A stretch of 64,000 nt of DNA from Actinopolymorpha pittospori. Lineage in GTDB: Bacteria > Actinomycetota > Actinomycetes > Propionibacteriales > Actinopolymorphaceae. Positions 43,801-51,671 of the stretch are shown here, piece by piece; the first letter of the stretch is position 1, and every line of letters begins with the position of its first letter. The stretch is from assembly GCF_014873875.1 (NCBI RefSeq), contig NZ_JADBEM010000001.1:7812001-7876000 (forward strand), written 5' to 3'. The position numbers and the translations under genes were made by a program. Below the pieces are notes generated by a model. The model did no database searches, was not told where the DNA came from, and was given only the letters and a program-made list of their open reading frames with translations.

Positions 43801-45391
43801 GGTTGGTCACCTGGGCGAACAGCTGGGAGAAGTAGTCGAAGAGCAGTCGCGACCGGTCGGAGAGGACCGCGACGGGGGTGTCGCTGCCCATCGAGCCGAT
43901 CGGCTCCGTACCGGCGCGGGCCATCGGCGCGAGGATGACGCGGAGCTCCTCCTCGGTGTAGCCGAACGTCTGCTGCCGACGAGTCACCGACTTGTGCGTG
44001 TGGACGACGTGCTCACGCGGCGGGAGGTTCTCCAGCCGGATCAGCCCGGCGTGCAGCCACTCCTCGTACGGGTGCTCCGCGGCGAGGCGACCCTTGATCT
44101 CCTCGTCCTCGATGATGCGGTGCTCCTCGGTGTCGACGAGGAACATCCGGCCCGGCTCCAGCCGGCCCTTGCGGACAACGGACTTCGGGTCGATGTCGAG
44201 GACGCCGACTTCCGAGGCCAGGACGACCAGACCGTCGTCGGTGACCCAGTAACGGCTGGGGCGCAGACCGTTACGGTCCAGCACGGCGCCGACCTGGGTG
44301 CCGTCGGTGAAGGTGACGCAGGCAGGGCCGTCCCACGGCTCCATCAGGCAGGAGTGGAACTCATAGAACGCCCGACGGGCGGGGTCCATCTCGGCGTGGT
44401 TCTCCCACGCCTCCGGAATCATCATCAAGACCGCGTGCGGCAGCGACCGGCCGCCCATCTGCAGCAGCTCGAGCACCTCGTCGAACCGGGCCGAGTCGCT
44501 CGCTCCAGGCGTGCAGATCGGGTAGAGCCGGTCCAACCTGCCCTCGAGATCAGCCACCCCGCCAACTCCGGGCGGGGCGAGCAGGGCGCTGCGCAGCAAC
44601 GCCTCGCGGGCTCGCATCCAGTTCTCGTTGCCCATGACGGTGTTGATCTCACCGTTGTGGGCGACGTAGCGGTACGGGTGCGCCAACGGCCAGCTCGGGA
44701 ACGTGTTGGTCGAGAAGCGCGAGTGCACCAGGGCGATGGCGCTCGCCATCCGGCGGTCGGAGAGGTCCGGGAAGAACGGCTCCAACTGCTCGGTCGTGAG
44801 CATGCCCTTGTAGACCAGGGTCCGCGAGGACAGGGAGGGGAAGTAGACGTCGGCCTCGCGCTCGGCCCGCTTGCGCAGGGCGAAGGCGCGCCGGTCCAGG
44901 GCAAGGCCGTTCAGCTGGTTGCCCGCGGCGTCCTGTCCGGCGACGAAGAGCTGGCGGAAGCGCGGCATGACCGCGCGGGACGTCTTGCCCAGCAGGTCGG
45001 GCACCACCGGAACCTCACGCCAACCCAGGACGTCGAGTCCCTCTTCCGCGGCGATCTCCGCGGTTCGGCGTATGGCAGCGGCCTCAGCCTCGTCGTCGTC
45101 GGCCAGGAACGCCGTACCGACGGCGTACTCGCCCGGACCGGGGAGGCTGATGTCGACAACCGCGCGCAGGAAGGCATCGGGAACCTGGAGCAACATGCCG
45201 GCACCGTCGCCGGAGTCTGGCTCGCTCCCGGAGGCGCCGCGGTGGTCGAGGTTGCGGAGGGCCGTGAGGGCGTGCTCGACGATCTGGTGGCTGGGCTCGC
45301 CGCTCAGGGTGGCCACGAACGCCACACCGCACGCGTCGTGCTCGAACCGAGGGTCGTACAGGCCGTGCGGCGGCGGGGGCGTTCCGAGCAT
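40829..45391 (-). CDS. gltB: Glutamate synthase large subunit
   Basis: The 1,520-residue alpha subunit, which hydrolyses glutamine, channels ammonia and forms glutamate from 2-oxoglutarate. The N-terminal type II glutamine amidotransferase domain begins at the catalytic Cys in DACGVAFVA, so about 20 residues are cleaved as a propeptide. The central domain is followed by the FMN/2-oxoglutarate domain, with the 3Fe-4S cysteines in CVMMRVCHLDTCPVGVATQ. The C-terminal GXGXG repeat domain (GQSMGAFL, GGRIVVRP, GGTVVVLG) closes the protein. ATG 45391 has GGGAG seven nt upstream. Confidence 0.97.
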   Translation of the reverse strand: MLGTPPPPHGLYDPRFEHDACGVAFVATLSGEPSHQIVEHALTALRNLDHRGASGSEPDSGDGAGMLLQVPDAFLRAVVDISLPGPGEYAVGTAFLADDDEAEAAAIRRTAEIAAEEGLDVLGWREVPVVPDLLGKTSRAVMPRFRQLFVAGQDAAGNQLNGLALDRRAFALRKRAEREADVYFPSLSSRTLVYKGMLTTEQLEPFFPDLSDRRMASAIALVHSRFSTNTFPSWPLAHPYRYVAHNGEINTVMGNENWMRAREALLRSALLAPPGVGGVADLEGRLDRLYPICTPGASDSARFDEVLELLQMGGRSLPHAVLMMIPEAWENHAEMDPARRAFYEFHSCLMEPWDGPACVTFTDGTQVGAVLDRNGLRPSRYWVTDDGLVVLASEVGVLDIDPKSVVRKGRLEPGRMFLVDTEEHRIIEDEEIKGRLAAEHPYEEWLHAGLIRLENLPPREHVVHTHKSVTRRQQTFGYTEEELRVILAPMARAGTEPIGSMGSDTPVAVLSDRSRLLFDYFSQLFAQVTNPPLDAIREELVTSLAGTIGPEGNLLEPGAASCRQIVLPFPVLDNDELAKIQHVNRDGDFPGYATHSVQGLYRVDGGGPELARRLDEICAEVSAAIAEGARIIVLSDRHSNAELAPIPSLLLTGAVHHHLIREKIRSQVGLVVEAGDVREVHHVALLIGYGAAAVNPYLAMESVEDLAREGIFLEGIEPEKAVRQLVKALGKGVLKVMSKMGVSTVASYTGAQIFEAVGLGQDVIDKYFAGTTSRLGGVGLNVIAAEVRRRHETAYPRDGIAPAHRRLPIGGEYQWRREGEPHLFDPETVFRLQHSTRGQRYDIFKQYTDRVDQQSKRLMTLRGLFTMKHGQRPPIPIEDVEPVESIVKRFSTGAMSYGSISAEAHETLAIAMNRLGARSNTGEGGEDSDRLYDPERRSAIKQVASGRFGVTSEYLTHATDLQIKMAQGAKPGEGGQLPGNKVYPWIARTRHSTPGVGLISPPPHHDIYSIEDLAQLIHDLKNSNPASRVHVKLVAEVGVGTVAAGVSKAHADVVLISGHDGGTGAAPLTSLKHAGAPWELGLAETQQTLLLNGLRDRIVVQADGQLKTGRDVVIAALLGAEEFGFATAPLVVSGCVMMRVCHLDTCPVGVATQNPELRKRFSGKPEFVVTFFEYIAQEVREYLAELGFASIEEAIGHAEMLDVTDAVEHWKAAGLDLSPILMVPDLPDDVARRSVTTQDHGLQKALDNHLIELARDALDKQEPVRAQLPIRNVNRTVGTMLGHELTKRYGGQGLPDGTIDLTLMGSAGQSMGAFLPRGITLRLEGDANDYLAKGLSGGRIVVRPDRSATLVAEDNIIAGNVIAYGATSGHLFIRGKVGERFCVRNSGVSAVVEGVGDHGCEYMTGGTVVVLGATGRNFAAGMSGGIAFLLDADERRINKEMVELEPLTEEDRTLLHTLVTAHVEETGSSVAEALLADWNAALERFVKVMPTDYKRVLKARARAMADGRDVDDAIMEAAHG

Positions 45392-45853
45392 GTGGATACT
45401 CCCGTCGTCAATTTTCGCGTTGGGACACGCTCAAGGGACGACGTTGGCCCCGGCGGTTGCATGCAGGGTAGCGGACAGATCCGGACTCACCCCAGGGACG
45501 ATGGTCCCTGGCGCGAGGCCACACCCACCCGCCTCTGGCGCGATGTGTCGGGCGGCCACCAGATCCGCCACTGGTCGCGACAGGATACGGCGAGGCCCAA
45601 GTTTTCGCGCGAGGACCTGTCTCAGCCGGCCAGTGCGCTTCGCGTCCCCTCCGTCATTGTGCATCCTCGCGCAAATTTGCGGCCTGGGCGTTCGCCCCTC
45701 GGACAGCGCCGGGCTGCTCCGACCGCTTCGAAGGCCAGGCGAACCGCCCTTTCCGAGCGGCGTCACACGGCTGATCTGCGAGATATCTCTCCTTCGAGAC
45801 ACTCACTGTTGGTCTGCCGGATATCACCCGAGCCAGAACTTCTCGTCCACTGG
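45392..45853. other. Intergenic stretch between lgt and gltB
   Basis: About 460 bp, same-strand genes on both sides. It has a lower-GC patch and a short hairpin (45492-45511). I see no gene. The gltB promoter should be here but I could not settle on one. Confidence 0.4.
45492..45511 (-). terminator. Short hairpin between lgt and gltB
   Basis: CCAGGGAC and GTCCCTGG form an 8-bp perfect stem with a 4-nt loop, 100 bp upstream of gltB. It could terminate lgt or act in the gltB leader. Confidence 0.4.
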
Positions 45854-47038
45854 TCACCGGCCGTCCCCGGAGCGCCGCTCCTGCGTCGGCGAGTCTTCTC
45901 CCACTGGTTGCCCGGACGTCGACCGGGTGTCGGAGCCGTTCGGCTTCGCCGACCCGGACTCCTCCGAACGGCCGCTTGCGCCGTGATCCGTCTCACTCTC
46001 AGCCGAGGTCACGACATCCACCCTGGCCGCGCCCGACGCACCGGCCTCAGCCTTGCCGGCGTCCGCACTGGCCGCGGCCGCATCGGAGCCTCCCGCATCG
46101 GTCGGTGTCGCCCCGGTCGGTGTCGCCCCGGTCGGGGTCGCACCGGTCGCGGTCGCCTCGGTCCGCCCCTGCCCGACCTCGCCCTGGTCGCTCGCTGAGG
46201 ACGCTCCCGCGGGCACGGGCTCGACGACCTCCTCGCGTCCGGGGCGGAGCTTGGCCGAGATGACGAAGTAGAGCGCCGCCAGCAGGAAGACGAGGACGGA
46301 GGTCCACACGTTGAGCCGCAGGCCGAGGACGTGGTTGACCGGGTCGATGCGGAGATACTCGATCCACGCCCGCCCGAGGGTGTAGCCCATCACGTAGACC
46401 GCGAACGCCCGGCCGTGGCCGAGCTTGAACCGCCGGTCGGCCCAGATGACGAGCCCCGCCACTCCGAAGTCCCAGATGAACTCGTAGAGGAAGGTCGGGT
46501 GGAACGTGGCGTACTGCTCGTACCCGACCGGACGGTGCGCGGAGTCGATCTGCAGGCCCCACGCGACCGTGGTCGGGCCACCGAAGAGCTCCTGGTTGAA
46601 CCAGTTGCCCAACCGACCGATCGCCTGGGCGATCACGATGGCCGGCGCCGCCGCGTCGGCCATCGCCGGGAGCGGAATCCCCCGCCGCCGGCACGCGATC
46701 CAGGCGCCGAGCGCGCCGAAGGCGATGGCTCCCCAGATGCCGAGGCCGCCCTCCCACACCGCGAACGCCCGCCACGGATCGCGGCCAGGACCGAAGTAGA
46801 GCTGGTAGTCGGTGATGACGTGGTAGAGCCGTGCACCGACCAGACCGAACGGTGTGGCCCACACGACGACATCCGCGACCGTGCCGGGCTGGCCGCCGCG
46901 GGCGATCCAGCGGCGGCTGCCCAACCAGGCAGCGACGATCACGCCCAGGATGATGCACAGGGCGTATGCCCTGATCGGCACGGGTCCGAGATGCCACACG
47001 CCCTGGGACGGGCTGGGGATGGACGCCAGGATCTGCAT
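45854..47038 (-). CDS. lgt: Prolipoprotein diacylglyceryl transferase
   Basis: Lgt attaches diacylglycerol to the Cys of prolipoproteins in the cytoplasmic membrane. The N-terminal 275 residues are the enzyme: YALCIILGVIVAAWLGSRRW, GLVGARLYHVITDY (with the conserved His), and the signature IGRLGNWFNQELFGGPT (about 141-157), then several helices. The remaining 120 residues are a disordered hydrophilic tail rich in Ala, Gly, Ser, Thr and Glu that contains the repeat TGATPTGATPTGATPT, encoded by a 15-bp DNA repeat around 46100-46150. Such tails occur in actinobacterial Lgt but this is long. It serves the lipoproteins in this window (LivK, the two PT-linker proteins). Confidence 0.96.
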   Translation of the reverse strand: MQILASIPSPSQGVWHLGPVPIRAYALCIILGVIVAAWLGSRRWIARGGQPGTVADVVVWATPFGLVGARLYHVITDYQLYFGPGRDPWRAFAVWEGGLGIWGAIAFGALGAWIACRRRGIPLPAMADAAAPAIVIAQAIGRLGNWFNQELFGGPTTVAWGLQIDSAHRPVGYEQYATFHPTFLYEFIWDFGVAGLVIWADRRFKLGHGRAFAVYVMGYTLGRAWIEYLRIDPVNHVLGLRLNVWTSVLVFLLAALYFVISAKLRPGREEVVEPVPAGASSASDQGEVGQGRTEATATGATPTGATPTGATPTDAGGSDAAAASADAGKAEAGASGAARVDVVTSAESETDHGASGRSEESGSAKPNGSDTRSTSGQPVGEDSPTQERRSGDGR

Positions 47039-47088
47039 GGGCGGGTGGGCTCCTCCGGACTATGGGTTACCGGACGGACTCTATCGGG

Positions 47089-47871
47089 TCACGACTTGTT
47101 GTTCTGGGCCGCGGCGGAGTCGATCGCGAGCTTGAGGCCCGTCGCACTCGTGTCCTGCGGGTCGAGCTGCTTGCCGTTCACGAAGATCGTCGGCGTTCCC
47201 TGCACACCTCGCTTGTTTCCGGTCTCGCCGATCGACTGCACCCAGCTGCTGAAACTGTCCCCGTTGACACAGGACCTGAACGTGCCGGAGTTGAGCCCGA
47301 TCGACTTGCCCAGGTCGACGAGCTGGGCGTTGGTCCAGGTCTGGCTGTAGTTGGCGTACAGCGCGTCGTGCATCTCACGTGCCTTGCCGTCGTTGGCGGC
47401 ACAGGCGAACGCGTTGGCGGCGAGCTGCGTGGGCCGGCCGAACTCCGTGAGGGTGAGCGGGTAGTAGATGACCCGGGCCTTGCCCGCGTCCACCTGCTGG
47501 TTCAGCGTCTGCTCGGCGTCGTTCTCGAACTCCTTGCAGTGCGGGCAGGCGAAGTCCTCGAACATCTCGACGACGACCGGTGCGTTGGCCTTGCCGACCC
47601 CGACCCCACTGCCCACGCCGCCGGCCTTGGTCTGCACCGGTGCGGGGTTGCTCTTCGAGGTCGCGGTGTAGGGCTGGACGACGCCGGCCGGGAAGGCCGC
47701 GTCGGTGTCCACCTGCGAGCGCTGCCACTGGACGACGCCCGCGATGGCGACGATGACGACGGCGACGACAACGGCGATGCCGATCCGCATCATATTCTCG
47801 CGTCGCTTGGCCGCCGCGGCCTCCCGAGCACGCTGCGCGCGCAGCTCCTCCCGGGCCGACTTCTTGCTCAT
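47089..47871 (-). CDS. DsbA/thioredoxin-fold membrane-anchored oxidoreductase
   Basis: A 260-residue extracytoplasmic thiol-disulfide protein. The N-terminus is basic with a single signal-anchor helix (about 28-48). A Ser/Thr/Gly-rich linker leads to the thioredoxin_4 domain (about 93-255), with the CPHC active site in MFEDFACPHCKEFE and the cis-Pro in GVQGTPTIFVNGKQL. Two further cysteines (FACAAN, SCVNGDS) may form a structural disulfide. ATG 47871 has GAGAGCGGG before it. It lies between trpA and lgt, a placement I recall from Streptomyces. Confidence 0.9.
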   Translation of the reverse strand: MSKKSAREELRAQRAREAAAAKRRENMMRIGIAVVVAVVIVAIAGVVQWQRSQVDTDAAFPAGVVQPYTATSKSNPAPVQTKAGGVGSGVGVGKANAPVVVEMFEDFACPHCKEFENDAEQTLNQQVDAGKARVIYYPLTLTEFGRPTQLAANAFACAANDGKAREMHDALYANYSQTWTNAQLVDLGKSIGLNSGTFRSCVNGDSFSSWVQSIGETGNKRGVQGTPTIFVNGKQLDPQDTSATGLKLAIDSAAAQNNKS

Positions 47872-48437
47872 CCCGCTCTCCGCATCGTGTGGTCTCCCGC
47901 CGCCACCACGGCGGTCGGGACAACTGGTCGAGGGCGTGCCGACCGTGGCCCGCGACGGCCGGTCCGGCCAGCGCGATCATCGGTTCGACGTCGCTTCGGA
48001 TCTCGTGAGGTACGTCGAGGGTCCGGCGCGAGCCGGGTACCCGGTCCGGTACCGCCGTGTTCCGGCGCCGGCCCTGCGGGGGACGGGCATCCGGAGTCGT
48101 CGGAGGTCCCATGCCCGGCAGCCTCGCGCCACCGTGGACAGACACCAGCATGAGGGCCGTAGCTGAGAGGCACATCACCCGGGTCCCCGCCGGCGGTCCG
48201 TGCCCGGTCCGGACCCGGCGGCACCACGGGGGTCATCCCGGCTCCGGAGCGCGGGAGAGGCCGCCGCGAGCGACTTCGCCGGCGACGCAACGGATGTCAC
48301 GGATGTCCGCAGTGACCGTCACGGCGAACAGCGAGATTCTCCGGATCACGGAAGGTGAACCCACCCCGACATCGCGGGAGTTCCCGGTCGGGAGGATCGG
48401 GCGGCGGAGATCGAACGCGAACGTCAAGGCGTGGGCC
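47872..48437. other. Intergenic stretch between DsbA-like gene and trpA
   Basis: About 560 bp. Frames on both strands are Arg/Pro-rich with no recognisable domain. The promoter of the DsbA-like gene must be here; I see only short GC-rich inverted repeats. Confidence 0.4.
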
Positions 48438-49250
48438 CTAACGCACCGACCGGCGTACCCCCGCCGCGAGGTCACGGGCGAGTTCACCGACCGCGGCCAC
48501 ACCGGCGCGCTCGTCGGGCGCGTCCAGCAGGCGACGGACGAAGGCGGATCCCACGATCACGGCGTCGGCGGACTCCACGACCTCGGCGGCCTGGTCGCCG
48601 TTGGACACCCCGAGCCCGACGCCGACCGGCAGGTCGGTGACCTCACGGAGCCTGGTGACGAGCTTCGGAGCCTGCGAGTTGATCTGGTCCCGCGCACCGG
48701 TCACGCCCATGATCGACGCCGCGTAGACAAAGCCACGGCAGACCTGGGTGGTCAGCCGCAGCCGCTCCTTCGTGGAGGACAGCGCGACGAGGAAGATCCG
48801 GTCGAGGCCGGTGGCGTCGCTCGCGGCGATCCACTCCTCGGCCTCCTCGGGGATGAGGTCGGGGGTGATGAGCCCAGCGCCGCCGGCCGAGGCGAGGTCT
48901 CGGGCGAACCGGTCGACGCCGTAGCGCTCGACCGGGTTCCAGTACGTCATCACAAGGGGCGTGATCCCGTGCGAGGCGGCCGCCTCGACGGTGCGCAGGA
49001 CGTCCTTGGTGCGGGTACCACCCCGCAGCGCGTGTTCGGCCGCGGCCTGGATCGTCGGGCCGTCCATCGTGGGGTCGGAGTACGGGAGGCCGACCTCGAT
49101 GATGTCGACGCCAGCCTCGGCCATCGCGTCGAACGCGGCCAGCGCGCCGTCGTGGCTCGGAAAGCCGGCCGGGAGGTAGGCGATGAGCACGCCCCTGCCT
49201 TCGCCCTTCGCCTTCGCGAAGATCGGGCCGACGCCCGTGGACGCGTTCAC
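48438..49250 (-). CDS. trpA: Tryptophan synthase alpha chain
   Basis: TrpA cleaves indole-3-glycerol phosphate to indole, which passes through a tunnel to TrpB. The 270-residue TIM barrel has the catalytic Glu in VDIIEVGLPYSDP and Asp in SDPTMDGPTIQ, then LVMTYWNPVERYG and the phosphate loop GVSNGDQAAEV. The start is GTG 49250 and overlaps the trpB stop by 4 bp (GTGA). It ends the trpC-trpB-trpA operon. Confidence 0.97.
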   Translation of the reverse strand: MNASTGVGPIFAKAKGEGRGVLIAYLPAGFPSHDGALAAFDAMAEAGVDIIEVGLPYSDPTMDGPTIQAAAEHALRGGTRTKDVLRTVEAAASHGITPLVMTYWNPVERYGVDRFARDLASAGGAGLITPDLIPEEAEEWIAASDATGLDRIFLVALSSTKERLRLTTQVCRGFVYAASIMGVTGARDQINSQAPKLVTRLREVTDLPVGVGLGVSNGDQAAEVVESADAVIVGSAFVRRLLDAPDERAGVAAVGELARDLAAGVRRSVR

Positions 49251-50497
49251 GCGGGTTCCTCCTCGCCGCCTTCGGCCCCGTCGAGCAGGCCGAACCAGTG
49301 CGCGGCGGTGTCGACGTCCTTGTCACCCCGGCCGGACAGGCAGACCACGATGGTCGCGTCCGGGCCGAGTTCCTTCGCCACTCGTAGAGCGCCCGCGACC
49401 GCATGCGCCGACTCGATCGCCGGGATGATCCCCTCGGTCCTGGTGAGCAGCCGGAGCGCGGACATCGCCTCCGCGTCGGTGACGGGCTGGTAGTTCGCCC
49501 GTCCGGTGTCGTGCAGCCAGGCGTGCTCGGGGCCGACGCCCGGGTAGTCCAGGCCGGCGGAGATGGAGTGGCTTTCGATGGTCTGTCCGTCTTCGTCCTG
49601 AAGCAGGTAGGACCGGGTACCGTGCAGGACGCCGACCTGGCCGGAGGTGATCGTCGCGGCGTGCCGGCCGGTCTCCACGCCGTCTCCCCCGGCCTCGAAG
49701 CCGTAGAGGCGTACGCCGTCGTCGGGCACGAACGCGGTGAAGATCCCGATCGCGTTGGAGCCGCCACCGACGCATGCGCACACCGCGTCGGGCAGGGCGC
49801 CGGTGAGTTCGAGGACCTGCGCCCGCGCCTCGTCGCCGATGCCGCGGCAGAAGTCGCGCACCATCGCCGGGAACGGGTGCGGCCCCGCGGCCGTGCCGAG
49901 CAGGTAGTGCGTCGTCTCGACGGTGGCCACCCAGTCGCGCAGCGCCTCGTTGATCGCGTCCTTGAGCGTGCGGCTCCCGGAGCGGACCGGGATCACCTCC
50001 GCGCCCAGAAGATCCATCCGGGCGACGTTGAGCGCCTGCCGCCGGGTGTCCTCCTCGCCCATGTAGATCACGCAGCCCAGGCCGAGGTAGGCGCAGGCGG
50101 TCGCGGTGGCCACACCATGCTGACCGGCGCCGGTCTCCGCGATCACCCGCGTCTTGCCCATCCGGGCGGCCAGGAGCGCCTGCCCGAGGACGTTGCGGAT
50201 CTTGTGGGCGCCGGTGTGGTTGAGATCCTCGCGCTTCAGCAGGATCCGGGCGCCCGCGACCTCCGAGAGCCGGGTGGCGTCGTAGAGGAGGCTCGGCAGG
50301 CCGGCGTACTCCCGGAACATCCGCTGCAGCTCACTCGTGAACTCCCGGTCGGCCAGCGCGTCGGTGTAGGCGACGGTGAGCTCGTCGAGAGCGGCGCTGA
50401 GCGCCTCCGGGGTGAACCGGCCCCCGAACCGCCCGAAGTGGCCTCGCGGGTCCGGGCGGGTGGCCGAGGGATCGGTCTGGGCGGCAAGGTCAGTCAT
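49247..50497 (-). CDS. trpB: Tryptophan synthase beta chain
   Basis: The PLP-dependent beta subunit that joins indole and serine. It has 416 residues. The PLP Lys is in HTGAHKIRNVLGQALLA (about 96-112), the AETGAGQHGVATATA loop follows, and GGGSNAIG is the PLP phosphate loop. It begins 8 bp after trpC and overlaps trpA by 4 bp. Confidence 0.97.
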   Translation of the reverse strand: MTDLAAQTDPSATRPDPRGHFGRFGGRFTPEALSAALDELTVAYTDALADREFTSELQRMFREYAGLPSLLYDATRLSEVAGARILLKREDLNHTGAHKIRNVLGQALLAARMGKTRVIAETGAGQHGVATATACAYLGLGCVIYMGEEDTRRQALNVARMDLLGAEVIPVRSGSRTLKDAINEALRDWVATVETTHYLLGTAAGPHPFPAMVRDFCRGIGDEARAQVLELTGALPDAVCACVGGGSNAIGIFTAFVPDDGVRLYGFEAGGDGVETGRHAATITSGQVGVLHGTRSYLLQDEDGQTIESHSISAGLDYPGVGPEHAWLHDTGRANYQPVTDAEAMSALRLLTRTEGIIPAIESAHAVAGALRVAKELGPDATIVVCLSGRGDKDVDTAAHWFGLLDGAEGGEEEPA

Positions 50498-50505
50498 CAG
50501 GTCAC

Positions 50506-51309
50506 TCAGTCGTGGTGGAGGGCGGGGTGGGCGCCTGCGGCCACCAGGTCGGCGACCGCCGACCTGGGATCCTTGCCGGTCACGAGACTCTCGCCGACCA
50601 GCACCGCGTGCGCACCGGCGCGGGCGTACTCGATCACGTCGTGCGGTCCGCGTACGCCGGATTCGGCGACCTTGACGATGCCGTCGGGAATCGTCGGAGA
50701 CAGGCGGGCGAAGGCGCTCCGGTCGACCTCGAGGGTCCGGAGGTCACGTGCGTTGACCCCGATGAGCTTCGCGCCGGCGTCGACCGCCCGGGCGGCCTCC
50801 TCCTCGGTGTGGCACTCCACCAGCGGGGTGAGCCCGATCGACTCGGCCCGCTCGATCAGGGAGACGAGGGCGTTCTGCTCCAGGGCGGCGACGATGAGCA
50901 GGATCAGGTCGGCACCGTGTGCGCGGGCCTCCCACAGCTGGTAGCTGGTGAGCACGAAGTCCTTGCGGAGAAGCGGAACCTCCACCGCGGACCGCACCGC
51001 GCGCAGGTCGTCGATCGTCCCACCGAACCGCCGACGCTCGGTCAGCACGCTGATCACGGTGGCGCCACCGGCTTGGTACTCGACAGCGAGTCCAGCGGGA
51101 TCGGCGATCGCGGCGAGCGCACCCTTGCTCGGGCTCGAGCGCTTCACCTCGGCGATGACGGCGACGCCATCACCGCGGAGGGCCGGAATCGGGTCGATCG
51201 CGTACGGCAGCTGTGCGACCCGCGCCTTGAGATCGTCGATCGAGACTCTCGCCTGCCGCTCCGCAAGGTCGGCACGGACCCCGTCGAGGATCTCGTCGAG
51301 AACACTCAC
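50506..51309 (-). CDS. trpC: Indole-3-glycerol phosphate synthase
   Basis: TrpC closes the indole ring in tryptophan synthesis. The protein is 267 residues. GTG 51309 (SVLDEILDGVRAD) is preferred because AGGA lies nine nt upstream and it matches the family N-terminus; the frame runs back to 51420. Motifs are VIAEVKRSSPSKG (catalytic Lys and Ser), SVLTERRRFGG, LLRKDFVL, LIGVNARDLRTLEVD and AESGVRGPHDV. It is the monofunctional form without TrpF. No trpD or trpF is in this window. Confidence 0.96.
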   Translation of the reverse strand: MSVLDEILDGVRADLAERQARVSIDDLKARVAQLPYAIDPIPALRGDGVAVIAEVKRSSPSKGALAAIADPAGLAVEYQAGGATVISVLTERRRFGGTIDDLRAVRSAVEVPLLRKDFVLTSYQLWEARAHGADLILLIVAALEQNALVSLIERAESIGLTPLVECHTEEEAARAVDAGAKLIGVNARDLRTLEVDRSAFARLSPTIPDGIVKVAESGVRGPHDVIEYARAGAHAVLVGESLVTGKDPRSAVADLVAAGAHPALHHD

Positions 51310-51628
51310 GCAGTCGATCCTTCCTGAGCGGCTTAAGCGCAGGCGCGAACCGTCGGGACGACGCGCTCTCGCTTCCAGGGACCTGCTCAGAGTAACGACG
51401 GCCCCAACCCACCCTGACACCGGCCGGTATGTGGACAGCGGGCCGCGGGGTTCAACCAGGTGGCGTGCGGGGGCACCGACCCTGTGAACAGGGTCCGTTA
51501 CCTCCCGGCTCGAGGGACGCTCCCCTGGGCGATTCCGGTCGAACCCGCGTGCGTTCCGGCCGATCTCAGCAGGCTTTCACGGCATTCCCGCGGGCGATCC
51601 CGACCAGCCCGGTAGGCGATCGCGGTCG
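51310..51628. other. Upstream region of trpC
   Basis: About 320 bp holding the 18-bp palindrome but no credible gene. I looked for a Trp-rich leader peptide of an attenuator on the minus strand and did not find one. Confidence 0.4.
51478..51495. promoter_or_regulatory. 18-bp palindrome upstream of trpC
   Basis: GACCCTGT-GA-ACAGGGTC is a perfect 8+8 bp palindrome about 170 bp upstream of trpC and 180 bp from the RDD gene terminator. It may be an operator for the trp genes; the cognate regulator is unknown. Confidence 0.4.
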
Positions 51629-51658
51629 GGCCTCGGCGACCACCATGTCGCCGAGGCC
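51629..51658 (-). terminator. Terminator of the RDD-family gene
   Basis: A perfect 12-bp stem (51629-51640 and 51647-51658) with a 6-nt loop lies 13 nt beyond the stop of the RDD gene. Confidence 0.8.
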
Positions 51659-51671
51659 GTGGACCGCCAGG

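Noticed and set aside
43478..46198. A 906-codon plus-strand frame opposite gltB and lgt
   Set aside because: It is a shadow of two clear genes on the other strand and has no recognisable domain.
47868..48290. A possible minus-strand gene upstream of the DsbA-like gene
   Set aside because: Arg/Pro-rich with no homology-like features or ribosome binding site; treated as intergenic.
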